In this document: positions 1 through 8,289 of the stretch, piece after piece | Numbering within the stretch: the stretch's first letter is position 1 | Layout of the letters: every line of letters begins with the position of its first letter | Assembly: GCA_027622795.1 (NCBI GenBank) | Contig: JAQBZA010000007.1 | Location: 1 to 22,053 of the forward strand | Source: Planctomycetota bacterium | Lineage (GTDB): Bacteria > Planctomycetota > Planctomycetia > Pirellulales > UBA1268 | Length of the DNA stretch: 22,053 nt | Direction of reading: 5' to 3' | Program-made: the position numbers and the translations under genes | The notes under the pieces: model-generated | The model's database searches: none | Seen by the model: the letters and a program-made list of their open reading frames with translations, nothing else | What the model was told of the DNA's origin: nothing

Positions 1-744
1 TTCCGCGCCCCACATCACACAATTAGCGAAGCCGGGCTGATCGGTGGCCGCTCGATCCCGATGCCGGGCGAGATTTCACTCGCGCACAACGGTGTTCTTT
101 TTCTCGACGAGCTTCCCGAATTCAACCGGCGCACCCTCGAGGTGCTCCGGCAGCCTCTCGAGGATGGCACGGTGACGATCAGTCGCGCCAAGTCGTCGAC
201 TATTTTCCCCGCTGAATTCATGCTCGTGGCAGCACTCAACCCCTGTCCCTGTGGCTATCGTGGCGACCCGCGGCGCGAGTGTCAGTGCACCGCGCCGCAG
301 GTTGAAAAATACATGGGCAAAATCTCCGGGCCGCTCGTGGACCGGATCGACATCCACCTCGAAGTACCTGCGGTTCCCTTTCGAGAACTGTCGGCGAGTC
401 GCCCCGGCACTTCGAGCAATCAGATGCGGGAAGCGGTCCTCGCGGCGCGGCTTCGGCAAGCACGGCGATTCTCCGACGCCTCAACGCACCACGGCCGTCC
501 TCTCACGCGCTGCAATGCCAGAATGAGCAGTCGGTTGATCCGGGAACACTGCCCGCTCGAGCCGGCAGCCGCCGAACTCCTCCGGGCCGCGGTCACCGAC
601 CTTGGCCTGTCTGCACGTGCCCATGACAAGGTGCTGCGGGTGGCCCGGACGATCGCTGACCTCGATGCTGATGACACGATCCAGTGCAGTCACATCAGCG
701 AGGCCATCAATTATCGCGTTCTTGACCGCGGACTGTGGACATGA
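1..744 (+). CDS. comM: ComM/YifB-type Mg-chelatase-like AAA+ ATPase, 3' part
   Basis: The reading frame is open from base 1, so the 5' half lies outside the window; about 247 residues remain of a family usually near 500. The visible part begins FRAPHHTISEAGLIGG, followed by the PGEISLAHNGVLFLDELPEF block with the Walker B Asp-Glu, then the sensor-like AALNPCPCGYRGD segment with clustered cysteines, and the C-terminal Mg_chelatase_C helical part ending NYRVLDRGLW. The family is known as AAA+ ATPases related to magnesium-chelatase subunit I; in naturally competent bacteria ComM is a branch-migration helicase acting on integrating DNA. Whether this organism is competent cannot be seen here. The stop TGA is at 742-744. 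Family assignment is very secure; the biological role is inferred from the family. Confidence 0.95.
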   Translation, partial: FRAPHHTISEAGLIGGRSIPMPGEISLAHNGVLFLDELPEFNRRTLEVLRQPLEDGTVTISRAKSSTIFPAEFMLVAALNPCPCGYRGDPRRECQCTAPQVEKYMGKISGPLVDRIDIHLEVPAVPFRELSASRPGTSSNQMREAVLAARLRQARRFSDASTHHGRPLTRCNARMSSRLIREHCPLEPAAAELLRAAVTDLGLSARAHDKVLRVARTIADLDADDTIQCSHISEAINYRVLDRGLWT

Positions 745-754
745 GCGTCCGTTT

Positions 755-791
755 CTGTGGTTGCGGGTGCATCCGCGGTGCTGGCCCACAG
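755..791 (+). terminator. Possible terminator hairpin after comM
   Basis: CTGTGG (755-760) pairs with CCACAG (786-791), and inside it GCGG (763-766) pairs with CCGC (773-776). It lies just after the comM stop codon and before the receiver gene. There is no T tract, so a Rho-independent role is only a guess. Confidence 0.25.
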
Positions 792-851
792 TCAGGAATC
801 CTGCTACCTTTTCTCAGAACTCCATACTGCTGAACTCTGCTCGAGGTATTC

Positions 852-1316
852 ATGCCGGCTCCAAAACGTGCCAAGAAGGCGACCGTTGCCAAATCTGCTC
901 CGCCCGATTCGGCGACCACTCCCGCCGCGGATGCGACTGGTAAGGGAGGTGCCGGGAAGCGGGTGCTGTTGGTTGATGATGACACGGAAATCATAGAATC
1001 GATGCGAACGGTTCTGGAATCTCGCGGCTATGACGTGCTGACCGCACGCGATGGAAATCAAGGGCTGGTGATGGCGGAGTCTCAAAACCCTGATCTCGTC
1101 GTACTCGACATGATGATGCCAAAGCGGAGTGGCTTTCTCGTCCTTGAGAAGCTCCGCCGCAGCAGGCCTGTGCCGATGCGGGTGATCATGATCACGGCCA
1201 ACGAAGGAAGTCGTCACAAAGCATACGCGGAAATGCTCGGTGTCGATGACTACATTCGCAAGCCGTTTGCGATGGATCGGCTTTTAGACAGCGTCGATCG
1301 CCTGCTCCAGTCCTGA
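852..1316 (+). CDS. Single-domain response regulator with basic N-terminal tail
   Basis: A 154-residue CheY-like receiver protein with no output domain. The receiver spans about residues 36-154 and shows every phosphotransfer residue: acidic pocket D42/D43 (LLVDDDTE), phospho-acceptor D86 (VVLDMMMP), T115 (MITAN) and K137 (IRKPF). Residues 1-35 form an unusual Lys/Ala/Pro-rich tail (MPAPKRAKKATVAK...), likely disordered. The ATG at 852 is preceded by GAGG at 843-846 with good spacing. No histidine kinase is adjacent, so the phosphodonor is unknown. Proteins of this type signal by protein-protein contact after phosphorylation; the target here is unknown. It could also be a scaffold in a phosphorelay. 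Confidence 0.93.
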   Translation: MPAPKRAKKATVAKSAPPDSATTPAADATGKGGAGKRVLLVDDDTEIIESMRTVLESRGYDVLTARDGNQGLVMAESQNPDLVVLDMMMPKRSGFLVLEKLRRSRPVPMRVIMITANEGSRHKAYAEMLGVDDYIRKPFAMDRLLDSVDRLLQS

Positions 1317-1413
1317 GCAGCTGGCACATCGACCTCCCGACCGCCAGGAAATGTCGTTTCGCAAAGCCCGAGGGCCGCGAAGTCTGGGCAGTTTGCGCAG
1401 CCCAGAGCTGAGA

Positions 1414-1442
1414 TTGACCTGCTGTGAGTGGGTCCATACATT
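1414..1442 (+). promoter_or_regulatory. Candidate sigma-70 promoter for dnaG
   Basis: TTGACC at 1414-1419 and TACATT at 1437-1442 are separated by exactly 17 bases. They match 5 of 6 and 4 of 6 positions of the -35/-10 consensus. The -10 box ends about 58 bases before the proposed dnaG start, in the otherwise feature-poor 1317-1500 gap. It was found by eye and has no experimental support. Confidence 0.4.
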
Positions 1443-1500
1443 CCGACGATCCCTTGCAACACGTCAGCACACAAGTCGCGCTCGCACGATAGGTTTCTTC

Positions 1501-3339
1501 GTGAATATGCTCCCGACCTCCGCCGGTGACGACCTCAAGGAGCGCGTGCGGGATTCTGTTGATATCGTCGAACTGATCGGCACCTACATCACACTGCGGC
1601 GTTCCGGCAAGGGGCTGGTGGGCCTCTGTCCCTGGCACGACGATTCGCGACCGAGCCTGCAGGTGAATCCGGATCGCCAAACGTTTCGGTGCTGGGTTTG
1701 CAATCTCGGCGGTGACGTCTTCAGTTTTCTGATGAAGATGGAGAAACTTGAGTTTCGCGAGGCGCTCGAACAACTCGCTGATCGCGCCGGCATTCCGCTC
1801 TCCCGTGGTCAGGCAGCGACCTCCGATCGCAAGGCTGACCTTCACCGTGTGCTCGGCTGGGCTGCCGACCGGTTTTCTGACTATCTCCAAGCCGCGCCCG
1901 AAGCCCATGACGCCCGCGAATATCTCAAGAAACGCGGTCTCACTGAGGAGACCATCCACCGCTTCGGGCTCGGCTTCGCACCGTCATCGTGGGACTGGCT
2001 CCTGCGGCAGGCATCGGCGGCGGGTATCGGAACCGGTCTCTTGACCGCTACCGGCATGACCGTGGAGCGGCAGGATCGTTCGGGCCACTACGACCGATTT
2101 CGTGACCGTGTGATCTTCCCGATCCGTGACCCGCTGGGGAGATGCGTCGCCTTCGGCGGTCGCGTGCTGCCCGGTGCATCGCCCGAATCGGCCAAATACA
2201 TCAACTCCCCCGAGACCAGGCTGTTTTCAAAAAACACCATGCTCTATGGACTCGATACCGCCCGCGAGGCAATGAGCCGGACGCGTCGGGCGGTGGTGGT
2301 CGAGGGCTACACCGATTGTCTCGCCGCTCGACAGGTAGGCATCGACGACGTCGTGGCCGTGCTCGGCACAGCCCTTGGTGAGAAACATGCAAAATTACTG
2401 CGCCGCTACGTCGAGCGAATCGTGATCGTGCTCGACGGCGACGATGCGGGCCGACGACGGACCGACGAAATTCTTGACGTGTTGCTGGCCGAGCCGGTCG
2501 ACCTTCGCATCGTCCGTCTCCCCGCCGGTGCCGACCCCTGTGACTTTATTCTTGATCATGGGCGTGACGCATTTGAATCGCTTCTGGAGGGTGCGGTTGA
2601 TCCCCTCGACTATCGCCTCGAGGAGGCAGTCGCGCGCTTGCCCCCGGACGCCAGCGACGAAGCTCTGCTGGGTGCCGTCGAGAGCGTCCTCTCGGCACTG
2701 GCGAATGTATCGCCACGATCGCCCATTTCTCCCTCCCAACGACGGCTCCGCGAGGATCAAGTGATTGGCCGGATGGTGCGACGATTCGGGTTATCACGCG
2801 ATGTGCTGCGTGCGCGAATCCTCGAACTTCGCACCCAACGGCCGAGCCATCCATCTCCACACGAGTCATCGGGGGCGATGAACATGCTCCCAAACAAACT
2901 CCCAGCTTGGGATCGGGAGGTAATTGAGGTGCTCGTCGGAGTCCCGGAGGGAGCCGGGCTTGTCATCCGCGAGGTGGAGGCCTCGGAACTCGAGAGCCAC
3001 GCCGGCCGGGAGGTGCTCGAGGCAGCTCGTCGGCTCCATGATGATGGCCGCCAGGTAGCGCTCCAAAATCTCCTTCTTGAGATTGCCGATCCGCGCCTGC
3101 AGAGCATGCTCGTTGCAGTTGATGAAGAGACGCTCCGTCGCGGCCCCGTTGACTTCCAAACACGAATCGACCACCTGCGAGACGCTCTGCGACGCCGTTC
3201 CGCCGAACGGCAGGCGCACGCGAGCGCGCGGCAACTGAAAACCTCTCGGTTGGATCCCAACTCGGAGGCGGCACTTTTGGAGCAGCTCGTCGTACAACGA
3301 CGGGCCGCTCAGGGCATGGCCAATCCCAAGGACGGGTGA
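1501..3339 (+). CDS. dnaG: DNA primase DnaG
   Basis: DnaG synthesises RNA primers for replication in association with the replicative helicase. The N-terminal CHC2 zinc-binding domain has C43-x2-H46 and C64-x2-C67 (GTG start numbering) in the typical CPWHDD...RCWVCN context. The catalytic core (YLKKRGL, GFAPSSWDWLL, FGGRVLP, KYINSPET) leads into a Toprim domain with E268 (VVVEGYTDCL) and D312/D314 (VLDGDDAG). The C-terminal ~200 residues are diverged and probably hold the helicase-interaction region. I chose GTG 1501 because AGGT at 1491-1494 sits 6 bases upstream; ATG 1507 is the alternative (610 aa). An in-frame extension back to 1351 reads as low-complexity, unconserved sequence and is rejected. 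rpoD follows 111 bases downstream, as in macromolecular-synthesis operons, but without rpsU in this window. Confidence 0.97.
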   Translation: MNMLPTSAGDDLKERVRDSVDIVELIGTYITLRRSGKGLVGLCPWHDDSRPSLQVNPDRQTFRCWVCNLGGDVFSFLMKMEKLEFREALEQLADRAGIPLSRGQAATSDRKADLHRVLGWAADRFSDYLQAAPEAHDAREYLKKRGLTEETIHRFGLGFAPSSWDWLLRQASAAGIGTGLLTATGMTVERQDRSGHYDRFRDRVIFPIRDPLGRCVAFGGRVLPGASPESAKYINSPETRLFSKNTMLYGLDTAREAMSRTRRAVVVEGYTDCLAARQVGIDDVVAVLGTALGEKHAKLLRRYVERIVIVLDGDDAGRRRTDEILDVLLAEPVDLRIVRLPAGADPCDFILDHGRDAFESLLEGAVDPLDYRLEEAVARLPPDASDEALLGAVESVLSALANVSPRSPISPSQRRLREDQVIGRMVRRFGLSRDVLRARILELRTQRPSHPSPHESSGAMNMLPNKLPAWDREVIEVLVGVPEGAGLVIREVEASELESHAGREVLEAARRLHDDGRQVALQNLLLEIADPRLQSMLVAVDEETLRRGPVDFQTRIDHLRDALRRRSAERQAHASARQLKTSRLDPNSEAALLEQLVVQRRAAQGMANPKDG

Positions 3340-3435
3340 GGATGCCCATCTCGTCGCTGCAATCGGCACTCTCAGGGAACGTTTTTCACGTCCACTGGGG
3401 TGCCGGGGGGCGGTGCGGGTGACGGTACGATGGAG

Positions 3436-3441
3436 AAGGAG
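3436..3441 (+). promoter_or_regulatory. Ribosome binding site deciding the rpoD start
   Basis: AAGGAG lies 9 bases before the ATG at 3451. This favours 3451 over the in-frame GTG 3400 and ATG 3430, which lack such a site. Confidence 0.6.
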
Positions 3442-3450
3442 AACCACGAC

Positions 3451-5187
3451 ATGAGCGCTCACGTCAACAGGCTGACCAACGATCAGGATCACTCGACTCT
3501 TGAGGCCGCTCCCCTGGCCTCGACCGGTCCGCTGGGCCATGGCGACCTCGAGTTGCTTTCCCTGATCGCGGCCGGCAAGGCCCGGGGCTATCTGACGTTT
3601 GACGAGGTCAATGCATATCTTCCCGATGAAGCTGTTGATCCGGAAAAGATTGACGCCTTGCTCGTGGCCCTTGAAGAGCAGGGAATCGAGCTGCTCGACA
3701 GTCCGCCAGTGGACGAGACCGATTCCGCAGCGAGCGGCCGGCCGGCCGACGCCCCCAAGCCCACGACACCCCGTCGCGAAGAGGTGATCACGACACCACC
3801 ATCGAATGCCGGTAATGACCCCATTCGGATGTATTTGGCTCAGATGGCGGAGATCCCCCTTCTCACCCGCCGCGAGGAGATCTCATTGGCCAAGCGGATT
3901 GAGGTGACCCGGAAGCGGTTCCGCCGTGCCATCCTCGGCTGCACGTACTCGATGCAGGCTACGGTCGACACGCTCCGCCGTGTGCATGAAGGCGCGCTCC
4001 CGTTCGACCGCACGATCAAGGTATCCCTCACAGAGCGGCTTACAAAGGAACAGATTCAGGCCCGCATGCCGCACAATCTGGCGACACTCGAAGACCTGCT
4101 GACCCGAAGCAAGGCCGACTTTCGGATGCTGATCAGTACACGCACCAGCGATGAAGATGCCAAATCTGCTCGGCAACGATTTCGTCGAACACGTGCCAAG
4201 GCACTGACGCTTGTCGAGGAACTCAGCCTGCGAACCCGTCGTGTCCAGCCTCTCATGAAGGTACTGCGGGGAATGTCAACTCGCATGGACAAGATTCAGG
4301 GGGATCTGCGTGCCATGCGGGAGGGCCATCTTTCCACCGACGATCGGGCAGACATGCGGAAGGAACTCCGTGACCTCATGCTGGCGACTCAGGAGAGCCC
4401 GCGGTCGCTCCGAACCCGTGTCGGCATGCTTGACAAGCTGCGCGATGAATACGAGGCAGCCAAGCGCAATCTCTCGGCCGCCAATCTTCGGCTGGTGGTC
4501 TCGATCGCAAAGAAGTACCGCAATCGCGGTCTCTCGTTTCTCGACCTTATCCAGGAGGGCAACACGGGCCTGATGCGGGCAGTCGATAAGTATGAGTACC
4601 GCCGGGGCTTCAAATTTTCCACGTACGCTACCTGGTGGATTCGCCAGGCTATCACCCGAGCCATCGCCGATCAGGCACGCACGATCCGCATCCCGGTACA
4701 CATGATCGACGTGCTTTCCAAGCTGCGCACCACTGCCAAAAAACTGCTTCATGAACTCGGCCGTGAGCCGTCGCCCGAAGAAATTGCCGATGCGGCCGGC
4801 GTTGGCCTCGAGGAGGCTCGCCGTGTACTAGACATGGGGAGGCAGCCGATGAGCCTCGACCGACCAATCGGTGAGAGCGAGGATGCGAGTTTCAGTGAGT
4901 TTGTTGAGGATGAATCGACGCAGAGCCCGACGCAGTCGACCACCAATGAACTCCTCAAGGACAAGATCGAGTCACTCCTGAAAACACTCACCTACCGAGA
5001 GCGGGAAATCATTCGCCTGCGCTACGGCCTCACCGATGGCTACACCTACACACTCGAGGAAGTAGGCAGGATTTTCCGCGTGACCCGCGAGCGGGTCCGG
5101 CAAATCGAGGCCAAGGCTGTAAAAAAGCTCCAGCACCCCGTCCGCTCGAAGCAACTGGAAAACTTTCTTGAGACATCGCTGAACTAG
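3451..5187 (+). CDS. rpoD: Primary sigma factor RpoD (sigma-70, group 1)
   Basis: A 578-residue primary sigma factor directing RNA polymerase to housekeeping promoters. Domains in order: region 1.1 at about 33-83 (LLSLIAAGKARGYLTFDEV); region 1.2 at about 121-155 (DPIRMYLAQMAEIPLLTRREE); a variable non-conserved region at about 155-340; regions 2.1-2.4 at about 345-415 (NLRLVVSIAKKYRNRG, LIQEGNTGLMRAVDKYEY, YATWWIRQAITRAI, the last giving core binding and -10 recognition); region 3; and region 4 with the -35-binding helix-turn-helix at about 535-561 (TLEEVGRIFRVTRERVRQIE). The ATG 3451 start is supported by AAGGAG at 3436-3441. Presence of region 1.1 together with the full 2-4 set marks it as the essential vegetative sigma rather than an alternative one. 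Confidence 0.97.
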   Translation: MSAHVNRLTNDQDHSTLEAAPLASTGPLGHGDLELLSLIAAGKARGYLTFDEVNAYLPDEAVDPEKIDALLVALEEQGIELLDSPPVDETDSAASGRPADAPKPTTPRREEVITTPPSNAGNDPIRMYLAQMAEIPLLTRREEISLAKRIEVTRKRFRRAILGCTYSMQATVDTLRRVHEGALPFDRTIKVSLTERLTKEQIQARMPHNLATLEDLLTRSKADFRMLISTRTSDEDAKSARQRFRRTRAKALTLVEELSLRTRRVQPLMKVLRGMSTRMDKIQGDLRAMREGHLSTDDRADMRKELRDLMLATQESPRSLRTRVGMLDKLRDEYEAAKRNLSAANLRLVVSIAKKYRNRGLSFLDLIQEGNTGLMRAVDKYEYRRGFKFSTYATWWIRQAITRAIADQARTIRIPVHMIDVLSKLRTTAKKLLHELGREPSPEEIADAAGVGLEEARRVLDMGRQPMSLDRPIGESEDASFSEFVEDESTQSPTQSTTNELLKDKIESLLKTLTYREREIIRLRYGLTDGYTYTLEEVGRIFRVTRERVRQIEAKAVKKLQHPVRSKQLENFLETSLN

Positions 5188-5188
5188 C

Positions 5189-5201
5189 GTGCCTGCGGCA
5201 C
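5189..5201 (+). terminator. Small hairpin after rpoD
   Basis: GTGCC (5189-5193) and GGCAC (5197-5201) form a 5-bp stem with a TGC loop immediately after the rpoD stop (5185-5187). It is short and lacks a strong T tract, so it is a weak terminator candidate. Confidence 0.3.
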
Positions 5202-5294
5202 CTTGGTCATGGGGCAGCCGAGACTTTGTCCACACCGTGTACTACCTCGTAGCGGCAGATCATTTGCGGGGGTAGACTCAGGGAACCTCCCGAA

Positions 5295-6029
5295 ATGGAA
5301 TTCCGCATGGCTGTGACCACCGCTTCCGAAACACTTCGCACGCTCCACCGAATTCATCGGCAGTTGGAAGATTTGCGCGGCCGGATTGCTGCGGGACCGC
5401 GGCAGGTTGCCGCCCACGCGAAACAGTTGGAGGCGGCCGAGGCTGGCCGGGCGGGCGTCCAGGAAAAGATCCGCCAGGCCAAGTTATCAACTGACCAAAA
5501 GCAGCTTCAGTTGCGGTCTGCTGAGGCCAAGATCCTCGACCTCAACGGCAAGCTCAATGCCTGCAAGACTAATCGCGAATACCAACTCCTCACCGATCAG
5601 ATCGCTGCCGATACGATGGCGACAAAGGTGCTCGAAGACGAAATTCTGGAGAGTCTCGAAAACGTCGATGCCGTGCAGCGAACGCTTCCGGTGGCTGAGC
5701 AGGCGGAGGCCGCCACGCGGAAACTGCTTGAGGAAACGAAGGCTCGTGTGGCTGAGGAGGCCGCTGATCTGGAGGCTGAGGTCTCCCGTGTTCAGGCCGA
5801 ACTCATGGCCACCGAACTCGAACTCACCGGCGATGCGCGTTCGCTCTACGACCGTTCAGTGAAGCACAAGGCCGCCGATGCAATGGCCCCGGTCGAAGGG
5901 GAAAGCTGTGGTGGCTGCTTCCAGCAGATCACGGGCAAGATGGCTTCGGATCTTCTGCTCGGCCAGGTGGTGATGTGCCGCAGTTGCGGCCGGCTCCTGT
6001 ACTCACCTGACGCAAGGGCGCCGGGCTGA
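5295..6029 (+). CDS. Coiled-coil protein with C4 zinc ribbon (DUF164 / zf-RING_7 type)
   Basis: A 244-residue protein. Residues ~10-190 are heptad-rich and strongly predicted by eye to form a long helical hairpin coiled coil, including the family-typical KTNREYQLLTDQI segment. The C-terminus has a four-cysteine zinc ribbon, C205-x2-C208 (ESCGGC) and C228-x2-C231 (MCRSCGRLLY). This is the layout of the widespread bacterial zinc-ribbon family whose structural example is the nucleic-acid/protein-binding CT398 type; the exact function is not settled. The start is uncertain: ATG 5295 has AGGGA 11 bases upstream, whereas ATG 5307 (240 aa) has GGAA 6 bases upstream. It lies between rpoD and greA, so a role tied to transcription or RNA metabolism is a reasonable but unproven inference. 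Confidence 0.88.
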   Translation: MEFRMAVTTASETLRTLHRIHRQLEDLRGRIAAGPRQVAAHAKQLEAAEAGRAGVQEKIRQAKLSTDQKQLQLRSAEAKILDLNGKLNACKTNREYQLLTDQIAADTMATKVLEDEILESLENVDAVQRTLPVAEQAEAATRKLLEETKARVAEEAADLEAEVSRVQAELMATELELTGDARSLYDRSVKHKAADAMAPVEGESCGGCFQQITGKMASDLLLGQVVMCRSCGRLLYSPDARAPG

Positions 6030-6034
6030 TTATC

Positions 6035-6052
6035 GCCCCGCCCCGCCCCGCG
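6035..6052. repeat. Short GCCCC tandem repeat
   Basis: Three consecutive GCCCC units followed by GCG lie just after the zinc-ribbon gene stop and before greA. This is probably simple-sequence drift; it could form G-rich structure on the minus strand. Confidence 0.5.
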
Positions 6053-6119
6053 AAAGCGTTGGATTTTCTGACAAATTGATTTCCCTACCACCGCTGCTTC
6101 TGAAGTGGAGACCTCGTCG

Positions 6120-6596
6120 ATGTCTGACCGTATTCCGATGACTCGTGCCGGCTACGACAAACTCAAGGCGGAAGCCGATGAGTTGGAAACCGTGGAGATG
6201 CCCAAGATCACCCAGCGACTGGCTACGGCCCGGGCCGAGGGGGACCTAAGCGAAAATGCGGAGTATCACGGGGCTCGTGAGAGCCAGGGAATGCTTCAGG
6301 CGAAGATCAACCTCATTCGTGACAAGCTTGCCCGAGCCGTGATCGTGGAGCGACCCAAAGAGGCAGGCGATGAGGTCGTATTCGGGGCGACTGTCGTTGT
6401 GAAGGATCTCGAGTTTGGCGACACCGAAGAGTTTGTGCTCGTCGGTGCCGGTGAGGAGGACTACGACGCCGGCAAGATCAACGTTGCCAGTCCTCTCGCT
6501 CAGGGGCTCATGGGCTGCAAGGTTGGTGAGAAGGTGTCGATCGACGTGCCGGCCGGCACGATGAAGCTTGAGATTCTTGAGGTTCGTTTTGACTGA
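6120..6596 (+). CDS. greA: Transcription elongation factor GreA
   Basis: GreA enters the RNA polymerase secondary channel and stimulates cleavage of backtracked transcripts. At 158 residues from ATG 6120 it equals the usual GreA length. The N-terminal coiled coil (about 1-75) carries the acidic tip GDLSENAEYHGAR that coordinates the catalytic magnesium, and the C-terminal FKBP-like domain (about 80-158) includes NVASPLAQGLMGCKVGE and ends KLEILEVRF. GGAG at 6107-6110 lies 9 bases before ATG 6120 and fixes this start; a GTG at 6105 would overlap the ribosome site and is rejected. It follows the zinc-ribbon gene by 90 bases and converges on the hydrolase gene. Confidence 0.97.
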   Translation: MSDRIPMTRAGYDKLKAEADELETVEMPKITQRLATARAEGDLSENAEYHGARESQGMLQAKINLIRDKLARAVIVERPKEAGDEVVFGATVVVKDLEFGDTEEFVLVGAGEEDYDAGKINVASPLAQGLMGCKVGEKVSIDVPAGTMKLEILEVRFD

Positions 6597-6656
6597 CATC
6601 ACAGTTTGTGGCCATCCACGGCCCGCAAAACCTTGGCGGCCTCTGGCCATGAGGGT

Positions 6657-6678
6657 AGCGACACGCGAGTGTCTGGCT
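6657..6678 (+). terminator. Hairpin between convergent greA and hydrolase genes
   Basis: GACAC (6660-6664) and GTGTC (6669-6673) pair around a GCGA loop, which is a GNRA tetraloop on the plus strand. AGC (6657-6659) and GCT (6676-6678) extend the stem after a 2-nt bulge. It lies at the junction of two converging genes and touches the hydrolase stop codon, so it could end either transcript. There is no clear T tract. Confidence 0.4.
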
Positions 6679-7574
6679 TACTGGGGCTGCGCAAACCCGT
6701 GCAGTACGAGCCAGTCTTGGAGCCGGTCGGGCCACGTCGAGAGCATTGGATCGTCCTTCGCCAGGCCGACGCCGTGCTTTCCTTGTTCGTACACGTGCAA
6801 CTCTACCGGCACCCTGTGCCGACGACAGGCAAGGTAGAACGCGATCGCATTCTCGGCCAGCACGGTGGCATCTGCGTCGGTCTGAAAAATGAACGTCGGT
6901 GGCGTGGCGGCAGTCACTCGCGTTTCGGTGCTGAGCCGCTCGGCAACAGCATCGTCGCCGGCGGGACCAAGCAGGTTGTTTCGTGACCCGCGGTGCGTGG
7001 CTGCAGAGTTCAGCGTGATAACCGGATACCCGAGGACGGCCAGATCGGGACGGGCCGAAAGTGCGTCGACGTCATCACCTCTTTCTCCCGCCGGCTGTTC
7101 CTCGAAGAGCGTCGCCCCCATCGAAGCCAGATGGCCACCGGCCGAAAAACCCCAGATTCCGATTCGCTTTGGGTCAACTCGATACGTGGCGGCGTTGGCC
7201 CGCGCAAAACGCACCGCCCGCTGCACGTCGAGCAATTGCGTCGGATAATGGTAGCCCTTGCTGCCAAGACGATAGTGCAACACGAAGGCGGTGATGCCAC
7301 GCTCATTGCACCATTCAGCAATTTGTTTGCCTTCGTGGTCGATCGCGAGTCCGCCGTAGCCTCCACCCGGGCAGATGACAAATGCCGCCCCAGAGGCATT
7401 TGTCGCAGCGCCTTGCCACACCTCCACAAACGGCTGATCAATGTCGGAATCTCCCCTGGCTCCGGGCGCTCCGTTGGGCCACAACGGTACCTTCACCGGT
7501 TCGGCGGCCCCCACGATCCACGTCGCCACCGTGACCATCCCCACCACGCTGACCCGTGAAAGTCCTCTGTGCAT
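6678..7574 (-). CDS. Exported alpha/beta hydrolase, acetyl-xylan-esterase-like
   Basis: A 298-residue secreted esterase-type hydrolase. Residues 1-24 form a signal peptide (MHRGLSRVSVVGMVTVATWI then VGAA). The oxyanion segment is CPGGGYGGLAIDHEG (about 69-83), the nucleophile elbow is GFSAGGH with S144, and the likely acid and base are D233 or D235 (FQTDADATV) and H267 (GKHGVG). The HYRLGSKGYHYP and LLGPAGDD segments are typical of the BD-FAE/acetyl-xylan-esterase branch, commonly annotated as esterase or lipase in planctomycetes. Start ATG 7574 is chosen because AAGGGGA lies just upstream and a signal peptide follows directly; the 31-residue longer frame is rejected. It is the last gene of a minus-strand operon, 22 bases after the YggS gene. 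Substrate is inferred; xylan or other acylated polysaccharides are plausible. Confidence 0.88.
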   Translation of the reverse strand: MHRGLSRVSVVGMVTVATWIVGAAEPVKVPLWPNGAPGARGDSDIDQPFVEVWQGAATNASGAAFVICPGGGYGGLAIDHEGKQIAEWCNERGITAFVLHYRLGSKGYHYPTQLLDVQRAVRFARANAATYRVDPKRIGIWGFSAGGHLASMGATLFEEQPAGERGDDVDALSARPDLAVLGYPVITLNSAATHRGSRNNLLGPAGDDAVAERLSTETRVTAATPPTFIFQTDADATVLAENAIAFYLACRRHRVPVELHVYEQGKHGVGLAKDDPMLSTWPDRLQDWLVLHGFAQPQ

Positions 7575-7596
7575 CTGTATTCCCCTTTCTTTTGGT

Positions 7597-8289
7597 TCAC
7601 TCGAACAATGCCGATCCGATTCGCCCCATTGTCGCCCCTTCGAGGATCGCCTCGACAAAGTCACCACTCATGCCCATCGACAGTTCCGTCAGCATGGCGG
7701 CCGACGATTCACTGCGCAGCCGGTCACGGAGTTCGCGGAGGTCGGCGAACTGCCGACGAGCCTGCCCAGACGGGTCGGCACCGCCGGGAATACTCGCCAT
7801 TCCCATGAGTCCACGCAACCGTATGTGGGGCGATGCCAGGGCTCCCACAACCATGGCCCTCGCCTCGGCCTCATCGGCCCCGGTACGGCCCGGATCGCCG
7901 GCGAGATTCACCTCAATGAGGGCTTCGCAGATTCTTCCCTGCTGAGCCGCCTCGTCAGCCAGCGTTGCCAGCAGTCGTTGGCTGTCGAGCGTGTGAATGA
8001 GGTGAACCACCTCCAGCGTCCGACGCACTTTATTCCGTTGGAGATGGCCAATCAAATGCCACCGCGGTGCCGGCTCGACCTCTGCAAGCGCTTTCGCCTT
8101 GTACCACATTGCCTGCGGCCGGCTCTCTCCGAGATCAAGGCAGCCCGCAGCCAGCACACTGCGGGCGGCATCAACATCGCCATACTTAGTCACCCCGATG
8201 ATGCAGACATCATCAGCTGATCGGCCTGCCTGCCGGCAGGCCTCTCCCACCCGCCCACGGATCTCCGCCAAACGCTCGACAACGTTCAT
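7597..8289 (-). CDS. YggS/PLPBP-family pyridoxal-phosphate homeostasis protein
   Basis: A 230-residue PLP-binding protein of the YggS/PROSC family, a fold-type III single-barrel domain that buffers PLP and affects amino-acid and keto-acid balance without a known catalytic reaction. The PLP-lysine is K35 in GVTKYG. Other family blocks are LGESRPQ, PRWHLIGHLQRNKVR, the EVNLAGDPGRTG segment, GLMGMASIPG, LSMGMSGDFVEAI and the final GRIGSALFE. LGESRPQ replaces the LGENYVQE form of enterobacteria. The ATG overlaps the stop of the upstream 598-aa gene by one base (TAATG), so the two are probably translationally coupled. Confidence 0.94.
   Translation of the reverse strand: MNVVERLAEIRGRVGEACRQAGRSADDVCIIGVTKYGDVDAARSVLAAGCLDLGESRPQAMWYKAKALAEVEPAPRWHLIGHLQRNKVRRTLEVVHLIHTLDSQRLLATLADEAAQQGRICEALIEVNLAGDPGRTGADEAEARAMVVGALASPHIRLRGLMGMASIPGGADPSGQARRQFADLRELRDRLRSESSAAMLTELSMGMSGDFVEAILEGATMGRIGSALFE

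Noticed and set aside
1351..1500. In-frame 50-residue N-terminal extension of DnaG
   Set aside because: It is Arg/Ser/Leu low-complexity sequence without DnaG similarity, and a ribosome site and typical DnaG N-terminus occur at 1501-1507. It also covers a good promoter candidate.
7441..8220. 259-residue plus-strand frame over yggS and the hydrolase
   Set aside because: Antisense shadow; the minus-strand genes have motifs, ribosome sites and coupling.
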